Origin: Enterococcus aquimarinus
GTDB taxonomy: Bacteria > Bacillota > Bacilli > Lactobacillales > Enterococcaceae
Reading direction: 5' to 3'
DNA length: 64,000 nucleotides
Assembly: GCF_001885765.1 (NCBI RefSeq)
Contig: NZ_JXKD01000001.1
Coordinates: 124,001-188,000 of the forward strand
Part shown: one piece after another, positions 45,283 to 55,125 of the stretch
Position numbering within the stretch: the stretch's first letter is position 1
Layout of the letters: every line of letters starts with the position of its first letter
Notes under the pieces: model-generated
The model's input: the letters and a program-made list of their open reading frames with translations, nothing else
What the model was told of the DNA's origin: nothing
Databases searched by the model: none
Made by a program: the position numbers and the translations under genes

Positions 45283-47454
45283 ATGACAGTCGAGACACAA
45301 AATCCAGTGATTCAATTACTGGCAAAAGAATTAACGCAGTATCGTCTGCCTCAGATTACGAAAGTACTAGAGTTATTGCATGATGGGAATACCGTGCCGT
45401 TTATTGCCCGTTACCGCAAAGAAATGACGAATGCGTTAGATGAGGTTCAAATTCGGGAAATTGAAGAACGTTATCATTATTTAGAAAATTTAGAAAAGCG
45501 TAAGGAAGAAGTTCTGCGTATCATCGACGAACAAGGGAAGTTAACGGAAGATTTGGCGAAACGTCTTCAAAAAGCACATAAGTTACAAGAAATTGAAGAC
45601 TTGTATCGGCCGTACAAACAAAAACGACGGACGAAAGCAACGATTGCCAAGGAGCAAGGATTAGAACCACTGGCTGATTGGTTCATGACTTTTCCAAAAT
45701 GTGAGATCCAATCGGAGTTAGAAAAATATCTAACAGAAGATCTTTTAACGACAGAAGATGTTTTAGCCGGCGTGCATGAAATTTTAGCGGAACAAATCAG
45801 TGATTCAGCTGAATTTCGGACATGGATTCGAGAATACACGACTAAAAAAGGACAATATGTCAGTCAGGTCAAAGATGCTGAAAAAGATGAGAAAAAAGTC
45901 TACGAAATGTACTATGATTTTTCAGAACCCATTCCCAAAATGGTCTCTCATCGGATTCTAGCGACGAATCGCGGCGAAAAAGAGGGGATTTTAAAAGTTC
46001 AGTTAGTCGTCGATGAGACATTGATTGAACGCTATTTTCATCGTCAGTTGATTAAAGAGGCAGACTCGCTTGTGGCACCGTTAGTGGTTGCGGCGTATCA
46101 AGATGCGTATAAACGTTTTATCGCGCCTTCCGTTGAACGTGAAATCCGGAATGCGTTAACAGAAGAAGCCGATGAACAAGCGATTGCTATCTTTGGCGAA
46201 AACTTGCGCCATCTCTTGTTACAATCGCCCTTAAAAGGTAAAGTGGTGTTAGGATTTGATCCGGCGTATCGGACAGGGTGTAAGCTTGCCATTGTCGATG
46301 AGACAGGGAAATTACTGAATACCACGGTTATTTACCCGCATGCCTCTTCTGAAAAACGTCATAAAGAATCCCAGGAGATTTTTATGCAATTGTTAGAAAA
46401 ATATCAAGTGGATATGGTCGCAATTGGCAATGGGACTGCTAGTCGAGAATCGGAACTGTTTGTCGCAGAACAATTAAAGAAAATGAAACGTGAGATTTTC
46501 TTTGTGATTGTCAATGAAGCAGGAGCGTCTGTTTATTCAGCAAGTGACGTGGCTCGTCAGGAATTTCCGCAACTTCAAGTCGAAGAACGTAGTGCGATTA
46601 GCATCGGCCGCCGTCTGCAAGATCCGTTAGCAGAATTGGTCAAAATCGAACCAAAAGCGGTCGGCGTTGGTCAGTACCAACATGATGTCGCCCAAAAACG
46701 ATTAAGCGAACAACTGGATTTTGTGGTGGAAACGGTCGTAAACCAAGTCGGTGTTGACGTCAATACTGCTAGTCCACAATTACTTGTTCATGTGGCGGGA
46801 TTGAACAAAACGACGGCACAAAATATTTTTGCGTATCGTGAAGAAAATGGGGCGTTCATCCAGCGCAATCAACTGAAAAAAGTTCCACGTTTAGGTCCAA
46901 AAGCCTACGAACAAGCGATTGGTTTTTTACGGATTCCTGGTGGGAAGAATATTTTAGATAACACGGGGATTCACCCGGAGAGTTATCAAGTGACGAAGGA
47001 TATCCTAGCAAAAATTAATGTTGGGTTAAACGATCTTGGAAAAGAAGAAACGATTGCAAAGCTAAAATCATTGCATCCAGCGACACTGGCCAATGATTTG
47101 GGTGTTGGGGAAGAAACAATTAAAGATATTATCCATGCGCTATTGCAACCAGGTCGAGATATGCGTGATTCGATGCCCGCACCTTTACTGCGAACTGATG
47201 TCTTATCGATGGAAGATTTGCAAGTCGGGATGGAGTTAAAAGGAACGATTCGAAACGTGATTGATTTTGGGGCGTTTGTTGATATTGGGGTGAAACAAGA
47301 TGGACTCGTCCACTTATCCAAACTCAGTCAACGCTTTGTCAAACACCCGAAAGATGTCGTGGCAGTGGGGGATATTGTGACGGTCTGGGTGGAAAAAGTT
47401 GAGCTTGCTAAAGGCCGGATTAGCTTAACGATGTTACCTCCTAAAAAAGTCTAA
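45283..47454 (+). CDS. tex: RNA-binding transcription accessory protein Tex
   Basis: A 723-aa Tex protein. The order is N-terminal helical domain (VPFIARYRKEMTNALDEVQI, about residues 38-57), YqgF/RNase-H-like domain (VLGFDPAYRTGCKLA, about 322-336), helix-hairpin-helix (QNIFAYREENGAFIQRNQL, about 508-526), and a C-terminal S1 domain (GTIRNVIDFGAFVDIGVKQD, about 650-669). It binds RNA and influences transcription and translation; deletion phenotypes vary by species. ATG 45283 follows AAAGAGTG. Full length. Confidence 0.95.
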   Translation: MTVETQNPVIQLLAKELTQYRLPQITKVLELLHDGNTVPFIARYRKEMTNALDEVQIREIEERYHYLENLEKRKEEVLRIIDEQGKLTEDLAKRLQKAHKLQEIEDLYRPYKQKRRTKATIAKEQGLEPLADWFMTFPKCEIQSELEKYLTEDLLTTEDVLAGVHEILAEQISDSAEFRTWIREYTTKKGQYVSQVKDAEKDEKKVYEMYYDFSEPIPKMVSHRILATNRGEKEGILKVQLVVDETLIERYFHRQLIKEADSLVAPLVVAAYQDAYKRFIAPSVEREIRNALTEEADEQAIAIFGENLRHLLLQSPLKGKVVLGFDPAYRTGCKLAIVDETGKLLNTTVIYPHASSEKRHKESQEIFMQLLEKYQVDMVAIGNGTASRESELFVAEQLKKMKREIFFVIVNEAGASVYSASDVARQEFPQLQVEERSAISIGRRLQDPLAELVKIEPKAVGVGQYQHDVAQKRLSEQLDFVVETVVNQVGVDVNTASPQLLVHVAGLNKTTAQNIFAYREENGAFIQRNQLKKVPRLGPKAYEQAIGFLRIPGGKNILDNTGIHPESYQVTKDILAKINVGLNDLGKEETIAKLKSLHPATLANDLGVGEETIKDIIHALLQPGRDMRDSMPAPLLRTDVLSMEDLQVGMELKGTIRNVIDFGAFVDIGVKQDGLVHLSKLSQRFVKHPKDVVAVGDIVTVWVEKVELAKGRISLTMLPPKKV

Positions 47455-47580
47455 AGAAACCAATCTTTTCATTGGAATTTTAGTAATATCGTTGCTATTT
47501 CATCCGTTTTGTAAGATAATTATCATCGTTCTTAGAAATACAATAGATTATGATCTGCCCTGGAAAAGAGGAAATAATGA

Positions 47581-48918
47581 ATGATTAATCATAAAAATAC
47601 AACGTATCACTTTATTGGAATCAAAGGTTCTGGAATGAGTTCACTTGCGCTCGTTCTACATGAAAAAGGCTTCAAAGTGCAAGGCTCTGATGTCGAAGAA
47701 TATTTCTTCACACAAAGAGATTTAGAAAAAGCCGGGATTCCTTTAATGGTTTTTAGTCCCGAAAATATTACTGAAGGCTTAACAATTATTGCAGGAAATG
47801 CTTTTCCTGATACACATGAAGAAGTGGTTCGTGCGCGTGAATTAGGACTCGAAATCATTCGTTACCATGACTTTTTAGCTCAATTGATTCAAAATTTCAC
47901 CAGTATTGGCGTAACCGGATCGCACGGGAAAACAAGTACCACCGGTCTATTAGCCCACGTGCTTTCGGGTATTCGTCCGACTAGTTATTTGATTGGGGAT
48001 GGGACTGGTAGTGGAAATGATTCGGCGGAATTCTTTGCGTTTGAAGCCTGTGAATATCGCCGTCATTTCTTAGCTTACTCACCCGATTATGCCATTATGT
48101 TAAATATTGACTTTGATCATCCTGATTACTATGAGAGTATTGAAGATGTCTTCTCTGCTTTTCAATCAATGGGAGAAAAAGTCAAAAAAGGGATTATTGC
48201 CTTTGGCGAAGATGCCCATTTACGCCAGTTAACAGTCGACGTTCCGGTCTATTATTACGGCGTTGAAGAAGCAGATGATTTTCAAGCTCGAAATATTAAA
48301 CGCACGACGGACGGGTCAGCGTTTGATGTTTATTTCCGTGGCGAAAAGATTGGGCATTTTGTGTCACCTGCTTATGGTCAACACAATATCAACAATGCAT
48401 TAAGCGTGATCGCACTTTGTTACTTAGAAGGGTTACCAATGGCGGAAGTAGCGCGCGAAATGCTGACCTTTAAAGGCGTGAAACGTCGCTTTAGTGAAAA
48501 AGTAATGGCTGATATGACGATTGTCGATGATTATGCCCATCATCCTGCTGAAATCATTGCAACGATTGATGGCGCACGTCAAAAATATCCAGAAAAAGAA
48601 ATTATTGCCGTGTTCCAACCACATACTTTTACGCGGACGATTGCGTTAATGGATGAATTCAGTGCCGCACTTGATCTAGCGGACCGTGTCTATTTATGTG
48701 ACATTTTTGGTTCGGCTCGTGAAACGCAAGGGTCTGTTAAAATTGAAGACCTCAGCAATCGTATCACTAAAGGTGGTCAAGTCATTAAAGAAGAAAATGT
48801 CTCACCGTTATTAGAACATGAGAATGCGGTCATTATTTTCATGGGAGCAGGCGATGTCCAAAAATTTGAGCGGGCTTATGAAAAATTATTAAGTACGACA
48901 ACCAGAAACGTCTTATAA
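47581..48918 (+). CDS. murC: UDP-N-acetylmuramate-L-alanine ligase
   Basis: A 445-aa Mur ligase. The Rossmann start [20 protein letters not shown] (about residues 8-27) binds UDP-MurNAc; the ATP loop is [13 protein letters not shown] (about 113-125); the carbamylated-lysine region and HPAEIIATI (about 324-332) follow. It adds the first amino acid of the peptidoglycan stem. ATG 47581 follows GAGGAAATAATGA. Monocistronic, with its own terminator, apart from a dcw cluster, as usual in Firmicutes. Confidence 0.95.
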   Translation: MINHKNTTYHFIGIKGSGMSSLALVLHEKGFKVQGSDVEEYFFTQRDLEKAGIPLMVFSPENITEGLTIIAGNAFPDTHEEVVRARELGLEIIRYHDFLAQLIQNFTSIGVTGSHGKTSTTGLLAHVLSGIRPTSYLIGDGTGSGNDSAEFFAFEACEYRRHFLAYSPDYAIMLNIDFDHPDYYESIEDVFSAFQSMGEKVKKGIIAFGEDAHLRQLTVDVPVYYYGVEEADDFQARNIKRTTDGSAFDVYFRGEKIGHFVSPAYGQHNINNALSVIALCYLEGLPMAEVAREMLTFKGVKRRFSEKVMADMTIVDDYAHHPAEIIATIDGARQKYPEKEIIAVFQPHTFTRTIALMDEFSAALDLADRVYLCDIFGSARETQGSVKIEDLSNRITKGGQVIKEENVSPLLEHENAVIIFMGAGDVQKFERAYEKLLSTTTRNVL

Positions 48919-48926
48919 TTTATATG

Positions 48927-48968
48927 AAAAAAGGTAAGGTAACAATCTGTTTGTTTTCTTACCTTTTT
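48927..48968 (+). terminator. murC terminator
   Basis: AAAAAGGTAAG (48928-48938) pairs with CTTACCTTTTT (48958-48968). Confidence 0.85.
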
Positions 48969-48985
48969 GTCATTCGGACTTGCAC

Positions 48986-49013
48986 TTTGAAGCGAATTTG
49001 ATAGAATTATAAT
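48986..49013 (+). promoter_or_regulatory. Promoter of the BI-1-like gene
   Basis: -35 TTTGAA (48986-48991), a 16-base spacer, and -10 TATAAT (49008-49013), 57 bases before the ATG. Confidence 0.6.
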
Positions 49014-49070
49014 GAGCACAAACGTAGGAATGTAAATAGCCTACAATAGATAGAGAAGGTGAGGAATTAC

Positions 49071-49754
49071 ATGAACAATTCAACAGTAGTAGAAGCAAAA
49101 GGATTAAATCAGTTTTATGCAAAAGTATACGGCATTTTTGGCCTAGGTTTAGCGTTAACGGCGCTCACGTCATTCTTATCCATGAATTACTTTTTTGAAG
49201 AAGTCGTGACCTTTATTCAAAATTTCCCACTCGGAATGACCGGTCTTTGGTTAATTCAAATTGGCTTAGTGATTTTATTAAGTGCAAAAGCCAAAAATAA
49301 TCCATCCCTCACGATTGCCGGTTTTATCGTGTATTCGCTCTTAATGGGGTTAGTATTATCGATTACGTTATCCATGTACTCTTCAGCAGATGTGGCGCAA
49401 GCCTTTGTCGTGGCGGCTGGTACGTTCATCGGGATGTCGATTTTCGGTGTGATGACCAAACGTGATTTATCCGGCGTTGGACGAGCAGCGATTGGATTGT
49501 TATGGGGTGTCATTATTGCGACGGTCCTTAATATCTTCATGGGTAGTGCGGCAGTTGATTATTTCTTATCGTATGCAACGGTGATTATCTTTATCGGATT
49601 AACCGCGTATGATAATCAACGTATTCGCGGCGTCTACTATGGAACATTAGGTCAAGATAATACAGGCTTTGCGGCGTTTATGGCCTTACAATTATATTTA
49701 AACTTCATCAACTTATTCTTATCGATTTTAAGAATTTTTGGTGGAAAAGACTAG
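49071..49754 (+). CDS. Bax inhibitor-1/YccA family membrane protein
   Basis: A 227-aa protein with seven TM helices. ATG 49071 follows AAGGTGAGG; a GTG at 49059 lies inside that site. It begins with a short soluble tail, VEAKGLNQFYAKVYGIFGLG, and ends LYLNFINLFLSILRIFGGKD, the typical BI-1 end. ATVIIFIGLTAYDNQRIRGV holds the conserved YD acid pair seen in the pH-gated calcium-leak homologue YetJ. In other bacteria YccA/YetJ affect FtsH or calcium flux. Not an operon member. Confidence 0.88.
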   Translation: MNNSTVVEAKGLNQFYAKVYGIFGLGLALTALTSFLSMNYFFEEVVTFIQNFPLGMTGLWLIQIGLVILLSAKAKNNPSLTIAGFIVYSLLMGLVLSITLSMYSSADVAQAFVVAAGTFIGMSIFGVMTKRDLSGVGRAAIGLLWGVIIATVLNIFMGSAAVDYFLSYATVIIFIGLTAYDNQRIRGVYYGTLGQDNTGFAAFMALQLYLNFINLFLSILRIFGGKD

Positions 49755-49766
49755 TAAAAAATAATG

Positions 49767-49811
49767 AGAGTCCTTTTTTTCAAAGAATATTTGAGAAAAA
49801 GGACTCTTTTT
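49767..49811 (+). terminator. Terminator after the BI-1-like gene
   Basis: AGAGTCCTTTTT (49767-49778) pairs with AAAAAGGACTCT (49796-49807), and TTTT follows. Confidence 0.88.
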
Positions 49812-49841
49812 CACTGAAAAAACAAGAGGAGGTAGAAAAAA

Positions 49842-50213
49842 ATGAATGAGATGATAGATTGTTTGAAAAAAGAAGCCAGTGAGTGGCCAGGAGCGACGGT
49901 TGCTTATCGGGAAAGTTGGGATTGTGATTATTTTCAAGTCGCACAAAAAGGGTTTTGTTTATTAGGAAAAAACAAGGCGAATCAACGGGTGATGACAGTC
50001 AAAGGACGCCCAGAAATCAATGAACAATTAAAGGAACAATATGCTTTTATTGTGCCTGGATATTATAGCAATAAAACCCACTGGATTTCCGTGATTTTAG
50101 AAGAATCGGACTTATCAGTCACGGAATTAATCCACTTGCTCCAAACCTCTTATCAGCTAGTTTTTGAGCAACTACCGAAGAAAACCCAAGCAGCCATTTT
50201 GGATTTGGCATAA
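49842..50213 (+). CDS. MmcQ/YjbR family DNA-binding-fold protein
   Basis: A 123-aa cytosolic protein. KGFCLLGKNKANQRVMTVKG (about residues 35-54) and VPGYYSNKTHWISVIL (about 69-84) match the YjbR signature (PGYxxNKxHW). The fold resembles double-wing DNA-binding proteins, but the role of the family is not settled. ATG 49842 follows AAGAGGAGG. It stands alone after a terminator. Confidence 0.82.
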   Translation: MNEMIDCLKKEASEWPGATVAYRESWDCDYFQVAQKGFCLLGKNKANQRVMTVKGRPEINEQLKEQYAFIVPGYYSNKTHWISVILEESDLSVTELIHLLQTSYQLVFEQLPKKTQAAILDLA

Positions 50214-50352
50214 CTGAAAAACTATTGAGAGGCAAGTGGGATTTTTTCGCTTTATTTATGTGGGACGGACAAATATCCCAGTCTTTCTTAATGCTTAAAT
50301 GGCCGTTCTTTGTTAGAATAAGAAGGGACGAAATAATAAGGAGCTTAATTCA

Positions 50353-52992
50353 ATGAAAAATAAATTACTATTAATTGATGGCAACAGTGTGGCTTTTCGC
50401 GCGTTTTTTGCCTTACACAATTCTTTGAGCCGCTTTAAAAATAACAATGGCTTACACACGAATGCGATTTATGCGTTCCATACGATGTTCGATAATGTCA
50501 TGACGAAAGAAAAACCAACGCATGTATTAGTCGCTTTTGATGCAGGAAAAACGACTTTTCGACATGAGTGGTATGACGCGTATAAGGGAGGTCGTTCGAA
50601 GACACCTGGTGAATTTAAAGAACAAATGCCTTATATTCGCGAATTAATTAATGCGCTAGGAGTTACTTATTACGAACTAGATAATTATGAAGCCGACGAT
50701 ATTATCGGAACACTTGCGCACCAAGTCGACAAATCTCTTTTTGACGTCGTGATTTTAACGGGTGACCGGGATTTAACGCAACTTGCGACAGAGGATATTA
50801 AAGTGGATATTACCGTCAAAGGAGTCAGTGAAATTGATTCGTATACTCCTGCATTTATTGCGGAAAAATATGACGGGTTAACGCCAAATCAAATCATTGA
50901 TATGAAAGGGCTAGCTGGTGATGCTTCGGATAATATCCCAGGTGTGACCAAAATTGGTGAAAAAACAGCCATCAAATTATTAAAAGAATTTGGTTCAGTT
51001 GAAGGGATTTACGAACAAATTGATACTCTAAAGCCAAGTAAAATGAAAGAAAATCTGATAAACGACAAGGAACAAGCTTTTCTTTCTAAGAAATTAGCGA
51101 CGATTGAAGTCAATGCTCCTATCGATGTCGATGTGAATCAGTTACAATACGAAGGCAAAGATTTAGAGAAACTCATTCCTTTTTATAAAGAAATGAATTT
51201 TAATACCTTCTTAGAAAAATTGAATATCGTTGAGGAAGTCGAAACACTGGAAGACATTGATTTTGAAGTAGTGGAGACCGTGACGGCTGAAATGTTTCCG
51301 AATGAAGCGGCTCTTTATGTCGAGATGCTTGATGATAATTATCACGTAAGCGAAATGGTGGGCTTGGCTTGGGGAACGAGTGAGAAGGTTTATGTCTCAA
51401 AAAATATCGCGTTACTCCAAGACCCGCTGATGAAAATGTGGTTAGAAGACGTCAATCAGAAAAAAGAAGTCTATGATGCGAAACGAACAATTGTGGCGAT
51501 TGCCAAGCACGGCACACGCTTAAAAGGGGTATCCTTTGATGTATTATTAGGGGCCTATTTACTCGACACCAATGATTTAGGGACAGATATGGCTGCGGTT
51601 GCCCAACAATATGGGTACACAGAAATCCAATCAGATGTCTCCATTTACGGAAAAGGCGCGAAACGAGCACTCCCAGAAGACGGGGTGATGTTTGAACACT
51701 TAGCACGTAAGATTAAAGTGATTAAAGGATTAACCAATCAATTAGAAGAAGCGCTGGCGGAAAAAAATCAAGATCAGTTATTCCATCAAATGGAATTACC
51801 CTTGTCAGAAGTCTTAGCAGAGATGGAAATTATCGGGATTACGGTTGATAGTGAACGTCTCGAACACATGCGCGTTGATTTTGCCAAACGATTACACGAA
51901 ATTGAAACGAAAATTTATGAAATGGCAGGCGAGACGTTTAATTTAAATTCGCCAAAACAATTAGGCGTGATCTTGTTTGAAAAAATGGGGTTACCGGTCA
52001 TTAAAAAAACCAAAACAGGCTATTCAACGGCTGTCGATGTCTTAGAACAGTTACGAGAACAAGCCCCCATTGTCGATGACATTTTGATTTATCGTCAAAT
52101 TTCAAAAATTCAATCGACCTATATTGAAGGCTTATTGAAGATGATTCAAGCGGACGGTCGTGTTCATACACGCTACGTACAAACGTTGACCCAAACGGGA
52201 CGTCTCAGTTCTGTCGATCCCAACTTACAAAATATTCCGATTCGTTTGGAAGAAGGACGCAGAATTCGCGAAGCGTTTGTGCCAAAACAAAAAGATTGGC
52301 TAATTTATGCTTCTGACTATTCTCAAATCGAATTACGGGTCTTGGCTCATATTTCGGATGATGAACATTTAAAACAAGCCTTTATTGAAGGGCAAGATAT
52401 CCATACAAGCACCGCCATGCGTGTTTTTGGCATTGAGGATCCGAAAGAAGTGACTGCCAATATGCGCCGGCAAGCAAAAGCCGTCAATTTTGGTATTGTG
52501 TATGGGATTTCGGATTATGGCTTATCCCAAAACTTAGGAATTTCCCGAAAAGAAGCGCAACAGTACATTGATACTTACTTTGAGCGCTATCCGGGTGTAA
52601 AAACGTTCATGCAAGAAATCGTGCGTGAAGCAAAAGATACCGGCTACGTTGAAACGCTTTTCCATCGTCGTCGCTATTTACCGGAGATTAATTCACGGAA
52701 CTTTAATTTACGTTCATTTGCGGAACGAACAGCCATTAATTCACCGATTCAAGGAAGTGCCGCTGATATTATTAAAATGGCGATGATTCAATTAGAAAAG
52801 CGTCTAAAAGAAGAAAAATTAGAAGCGAAAATGCTACTACAAGTTCATGATGAGCTTGTCTTTGAAGTACCTGAAAATGAATTGACCCAACTTGATGCTC
52901 TCGTTAAAGAAGTTATGGAAAATGCCGTTACATTGACTGTTCCACTTGTGACGGACAGTAGTTGGGGTAAGACATGGTACGAAGCAAAATAG
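50353..52992 (+). CDS. polA: DNA polymerase I
   Basis: An 879-aa family A polymerase. The N-terminal 5'-3' exonuclease (1-290) shows LLLIDGNSVAFRAFFAL, YEADDIIGTLA and GLAGDASDNIPGVTKIGEKT. The middle 3'-5' exonuclease-like domain lacks the first acidic metal motif (YVEMLDDNYHVSE instead of DxE), so it is probably inactive, as in Bacillus. The polymerase domain has YASDYSQIELRVLAH, RRQAKAVNFGIVYGISDYG and VHDELVFEVP. It fills gaps and removes Okazaki primers. mutM begins 20 bases downstream. Confidence 0.97.
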   Translation: MKNKLLLIDGNSVAFRAFFALHNSLSRFKNNNGLHTNAIYAFHTMFDNVMTKEKPTHVLVAFDAGKTTFRHEWYDAYKGGRSKTPGEFKEQMPYIRELINALGVTYYELDNYEADDIIGTLAHQVDKSLFDVVILTGDRDLTQLATEDIKVDITVKGVSEIDSYTPAFIAEKYDGLTPNQIIDMKGLAGDASDNIPGVTKIGEKTAIKLLKEFGSVEGIYEQIDTLKPSKMKENLINDKEQAFLSKKLATIEVNAPIDVDVNQLQYEGKDLEKLIPFYKEMNFNTFLEKLNIVEEVETLEDIDFEVVETVTAEMFPNEAALYVEMLDDNYHVSEMVGLAWGTSEKVYVSKNIALLQDPLMKMWLEDVNQKKEVYDAKRTIVAIAKHGTRLKGVSFDVLLGAYLLDTNDLGTDMAAVAQQYGYTEIQSDVSIYGKGAKRALPEDGVMFEHLARKIKVIKGLTNQLEEALAEKNQDQLFHQMELPLSEVLAEMEIIGITVDSERLEHMRVDFAKRLHEIETKIYEMAGETFNLNSPKQLGVILFEKMGLPVIKKTKTGYSTAVDVLEQLREQAPIVDDILIYRQISKIQSTYIEGLLKMIQADGRVHTRYVQTLTQTGRLSSVDPNLQNIPIRLEEGRRIREAFVPKQKDWLIYASDYSQIELRVLAHISDDEHLKQAFIEGQDIHTSTAMRVFGIEDPKEVTANMRRQAKAVNFGIVYGISDYGLSQNLGISRKEAQQYIDTYFERYPGVKTFMQEIVREAKDTGYVETLFHRRRYLPEINSRNFNLRSFAERTAINSPIQGSAADIIKMAMIQLEKRLKEEKLEAKMLLQVHDELVFEVPENELTQLDALVKEVMENAVTLTVPLVTDSSWGKTWYEAK

Positions 52993-53012
52993 GTTAAGAG
53001 GAGGAAGGCACT

Positions 53013-53849
53013 GTGCCTGAATTACCAGAAGTTGAAACCGTTCGAAAAGGTCTCGAACGGTTAGTCGTGGGCAAAACGATTGATACTGTCACCGTTTTAT
53101 GGCCAAGAATTATTGAATTACCGGAAGTTCCACTATTTCAAGCTTTTTTAAGCGGTCAAGAAATCATAGGCGTACAACGACGCGGAAAGTTTTTGATTCT
53201 CAAATTAACGGACTTTGATTTAGTTTCTCACTTGCGAATGGAAGGGAAATACGAATATTTCCCTTCCGCACAAACGGCTATTCAAGATAAACATACGCAC
53301 GTGATCTTTCAAATGCAAGATGGGAGTCAGTTACAATACCGTGATGTGCGTAAATTTGGTCGGATGGCGCTCGTTCCTAAAAATCAAAGTTCGGAATATA
53401 AAGGCATTAAACAATTAGGTCCGGAACCGTTAAGTCATGATTTTGATAAGATTGCCTTTCAAGAGGCGTTAAAAAAGAAAACAATGGCAATTAAACCGTT
53501 ACTCCTAAATCAAAAAATCGTGGTTGGCTTAGGCAATATCTATGTAGATGAAGCATTGTGGTTAGCGAGTATTCATCCTGAGCGCTTAGCCAGTTCACTT
53601 ACCGAGCGTGAGACAAGTCTTTTGTATGAGAGTATCATTGCGGTCTTAGGTCAAGCGGTTGAAGCGGGTGGGACGACGATTCGAACCTATGCCAATGCGT
53701 TAGGAGAAGCAGGGACATTTCAAGTATCGCTTCAGGTCTATGGTCAAACCGGTCAGCCGTGTGCTAGATGTCAAACGCCAATCCAAAAAATAAAAGTCGC
53801 GCAACGCGGCACCCATTTTTGTCCAACTTGTCAAAAAATAAAGAGGTGA
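53013..53849 (+). CDS. mutM: Formamidopyrimidine-DNA glycosylase
   Basis: A 278-aa Fpg. GTG 53013 follows GAGGAAGG and gives the essential N-terminus PELPEVETVR, in which Pro is the nucleophile after Met removal. Lys in GKFLIL, the QKIVVGLGNIYVDEAL block (about residues 166-181) and a C-terminal zinc finger (CARC..CPTC, about residues 250-273) complete the enzyme. It removes 8-oxoguanine and formamidopyrimidines. Sits in the common polA-mutM-coaE repair cluster. Confidence 0.97.
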   Translation: MPELPEVETVRKGLERLVVGKTIDTVTVLWPRIIELPEVPLFQAFLSGQEIIGVQRRGKFLILKLTDFDLVSHLRMEGKYEYFPSAQTAIQDKHTHVIFQMQDGSQLQYRDVRKFGRMALVPKNQSSEYKGIKQLGPEPLSHDFDKIAFQEALKKKTMAIKPLLLNQKIVVGLGNIYVDEALWLASIHPERLASSLTERETSLLYESIIAVLGQAVEAGGTTIRTYANALGEAGTFQVSLQVYGQTGQPCARCQTPIQKIKVAQRGTHFCPTCQKIKR

Positions 53850-53853
53850 GAAG

Positions 53854-54453
53854 ATGACACGAGTGCTAGGATTGACAGGTGGTATTGCGACTGGGAAAAG
53901 TACGGTTGTGTCAATTTTTCGTGCTTTAGGATTTCCAATTGTCGATGGCGATGAGATTGCGCGCTTGATTGTTGAACCGGGAAAACCCGCCTTAGCAGCG
54001 ATTGCGGATCATTTTGGTTCGGCAGTCCTTTTTGAAAATGGCGAACTCAATCGCAAAAAATTGGGCGAGATCATCTTTTCAAATCCGCCTAAACGCGAAG
54101 CATTAGATCAATTACTAGATCCATACTTACGCGAGGCGATCTTGCAGCAAGTGGCCGAAAAAAAACAAGAAGCGCCGCTGGTCATCGTCGATATCCCACT
54201 GCTGTTTGAACGAAAATATGAATCTGTGGTCGACCAAGTAGCGGTCGTCTATGTGCCAGAAAGTGTTCAGCTCACTCGTTTAATGGCGCGTGATCAGTTA
54301 TCAGAAAATGAAGCATGGGCACGCATTCGCAGTCAATTACCGATTGACAGAAAAAAAGAGCAGGCAGCAGTCGTCTTTGATAATCAAGGAAGCGTCGACG
54401 CAACCAAAAAGCAAGTAATGGATTGGTTGAAACAAGAGCAATTTATTTCTTGA
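53854..54453 (+). CDS. coaE: Dephospho-CoA kinase
   Basis: A 199-aa P-loop kinase for the last step of CoA synthesis. Walker A GGIATGKST (about residues 8-16), VDGDEIAR (about 32-39) and IVDIPLLFE (about 111-119) are conserved. ATG 53854 follows AGAGGTGAG four bases after the mutM stop. Together with coaD at 33368 it supplies CoA for fatty-acid and Acp loading. Terminator follows. Confidence 0.96.
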   Translation: MTRVLGLTGGIATGKSTVVSIFRALGFPIVDGDEIARLIVEPGKPALAAIADHFGSAVLFENGELNRKKLGEIIFSNPPKREALDQLLDPYLREAILQQVAEKKQEAPLVIVDIPLLFERKYESVVDQVAVVYVPESVQLTRLMARDQLSENEAWARIRSQLPIDRKKEQAAVVFDNQGSVDATKKQVMDWLKQEQFIS

Positions 54454-54510
54454 GAAAAAGAAAAGAAAAAATCGTTATTCACTTAGGTTCTAACATTTTA
54501 AAAAAACGAT

Positions 54511-54538
54511 AAAAACTCTAGCGTATCTAGAGTTTTTT
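54511..54538 (+). terminator. polA-mutM-coaE terminator
   Basis: AAAACTCTAG (54512-54521) pairs with CTAGAGTTTT (54527-54536) around CGTAT, ending in T-run. Confidence 0.9.
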
Positions 54539-54639
54539 GTCATTAAATGAGAGCGATAGGAAGAAATCATGTTATAATATCCTTAAATAGAAAACTTCTT
54601 TGTTGGAGTATTCGAATAAAATGAAAATGAGGTGGGAAA

Positions 54640-55113
54640 ATGCAATGTCCAAAATGTCATCACAATAATTCCAAAGTTGTTGATAGTCGTCAAGCGGACG
54701 ATGGTCGTACCATTCGTCGTCGTCGAGAATGTGAAAATTGTGGGTTCCGATTTACCACTTTTGAAAGAATCGAAGAAACACCTTTACTCGTTATTAAGAA
54801 AAACGGTACCCGAGAAGAATTTAATCGTGAAAAAGTTTTGCGTGGACTCGTACGATCGGCTGAAAAACGTCCGGTAACGATGGATCAAATGGAAAAAATT
54901 GTCGATCAAGTCGAACGTAAAATTCGCGAATCTGGCGAAAGTGAAATCCCGACTAATTTAATTGGGGAATACGTCATGGAATATTTAGTTGATTTAGATG
55001 AAATTGCCTATATTCGTTTTGCAAGTGTGTATCGTCAATTCAAAGACATGTCCGTTTTCTTAAAGGAATTACAGGATATCGTTGAAAAGGCAAAGGATAA
55101 AAATGACGCGTAA
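54640..55113 (+). CDS. nrdR: Transcriptional repressor NrdR
   Basis: A 157-aa ribonucleotide-reductase regulator. An N-terminal zinc ribbon (Cys3, Cys6, Cys31, Cys34) with RRRREC, then an ATP-cone (about residues 49-139, [20 protein letters not shown]). It binds dATP or ATP and represses nrd operons when dNTPs suffice. ATG 54640 follows GAGGTGGG; an extended -10 TGTTATAAT lies about 65 bases upstream. It leads the dnaB-dnaI genes, a frequent Firmicute order. Confidence 0.96.
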   Translation: MQCPKCHHNNSKVVDSRQADDGRTIRRRRECENCGFRFTTFERIEETPLLVIKKNGTREEFNREKVLRGLVRSAEKRPVTMDQMEKIVDQVERKIRESGESEIPTNLIGEYVMEYLVDLDEIAYIRFASVYRQFKDMSVFLKELQDIVEKAKDKNDA

Positions 55114-55125
55114 AGGAGGAGTAAG

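Noticed and set aside
47514-47530. Fur-box-like palindrome GATAATTATC upstream of murC
   Set aside because: Only a half match to the Fur consensus and murC is not an iron gene.
50235-50283. TGGGAT/ATCCCA inverted repeat before polA as a terminator
   Set aside because: Six-bp arms, a long loop and no T-run after it; too weak to call.
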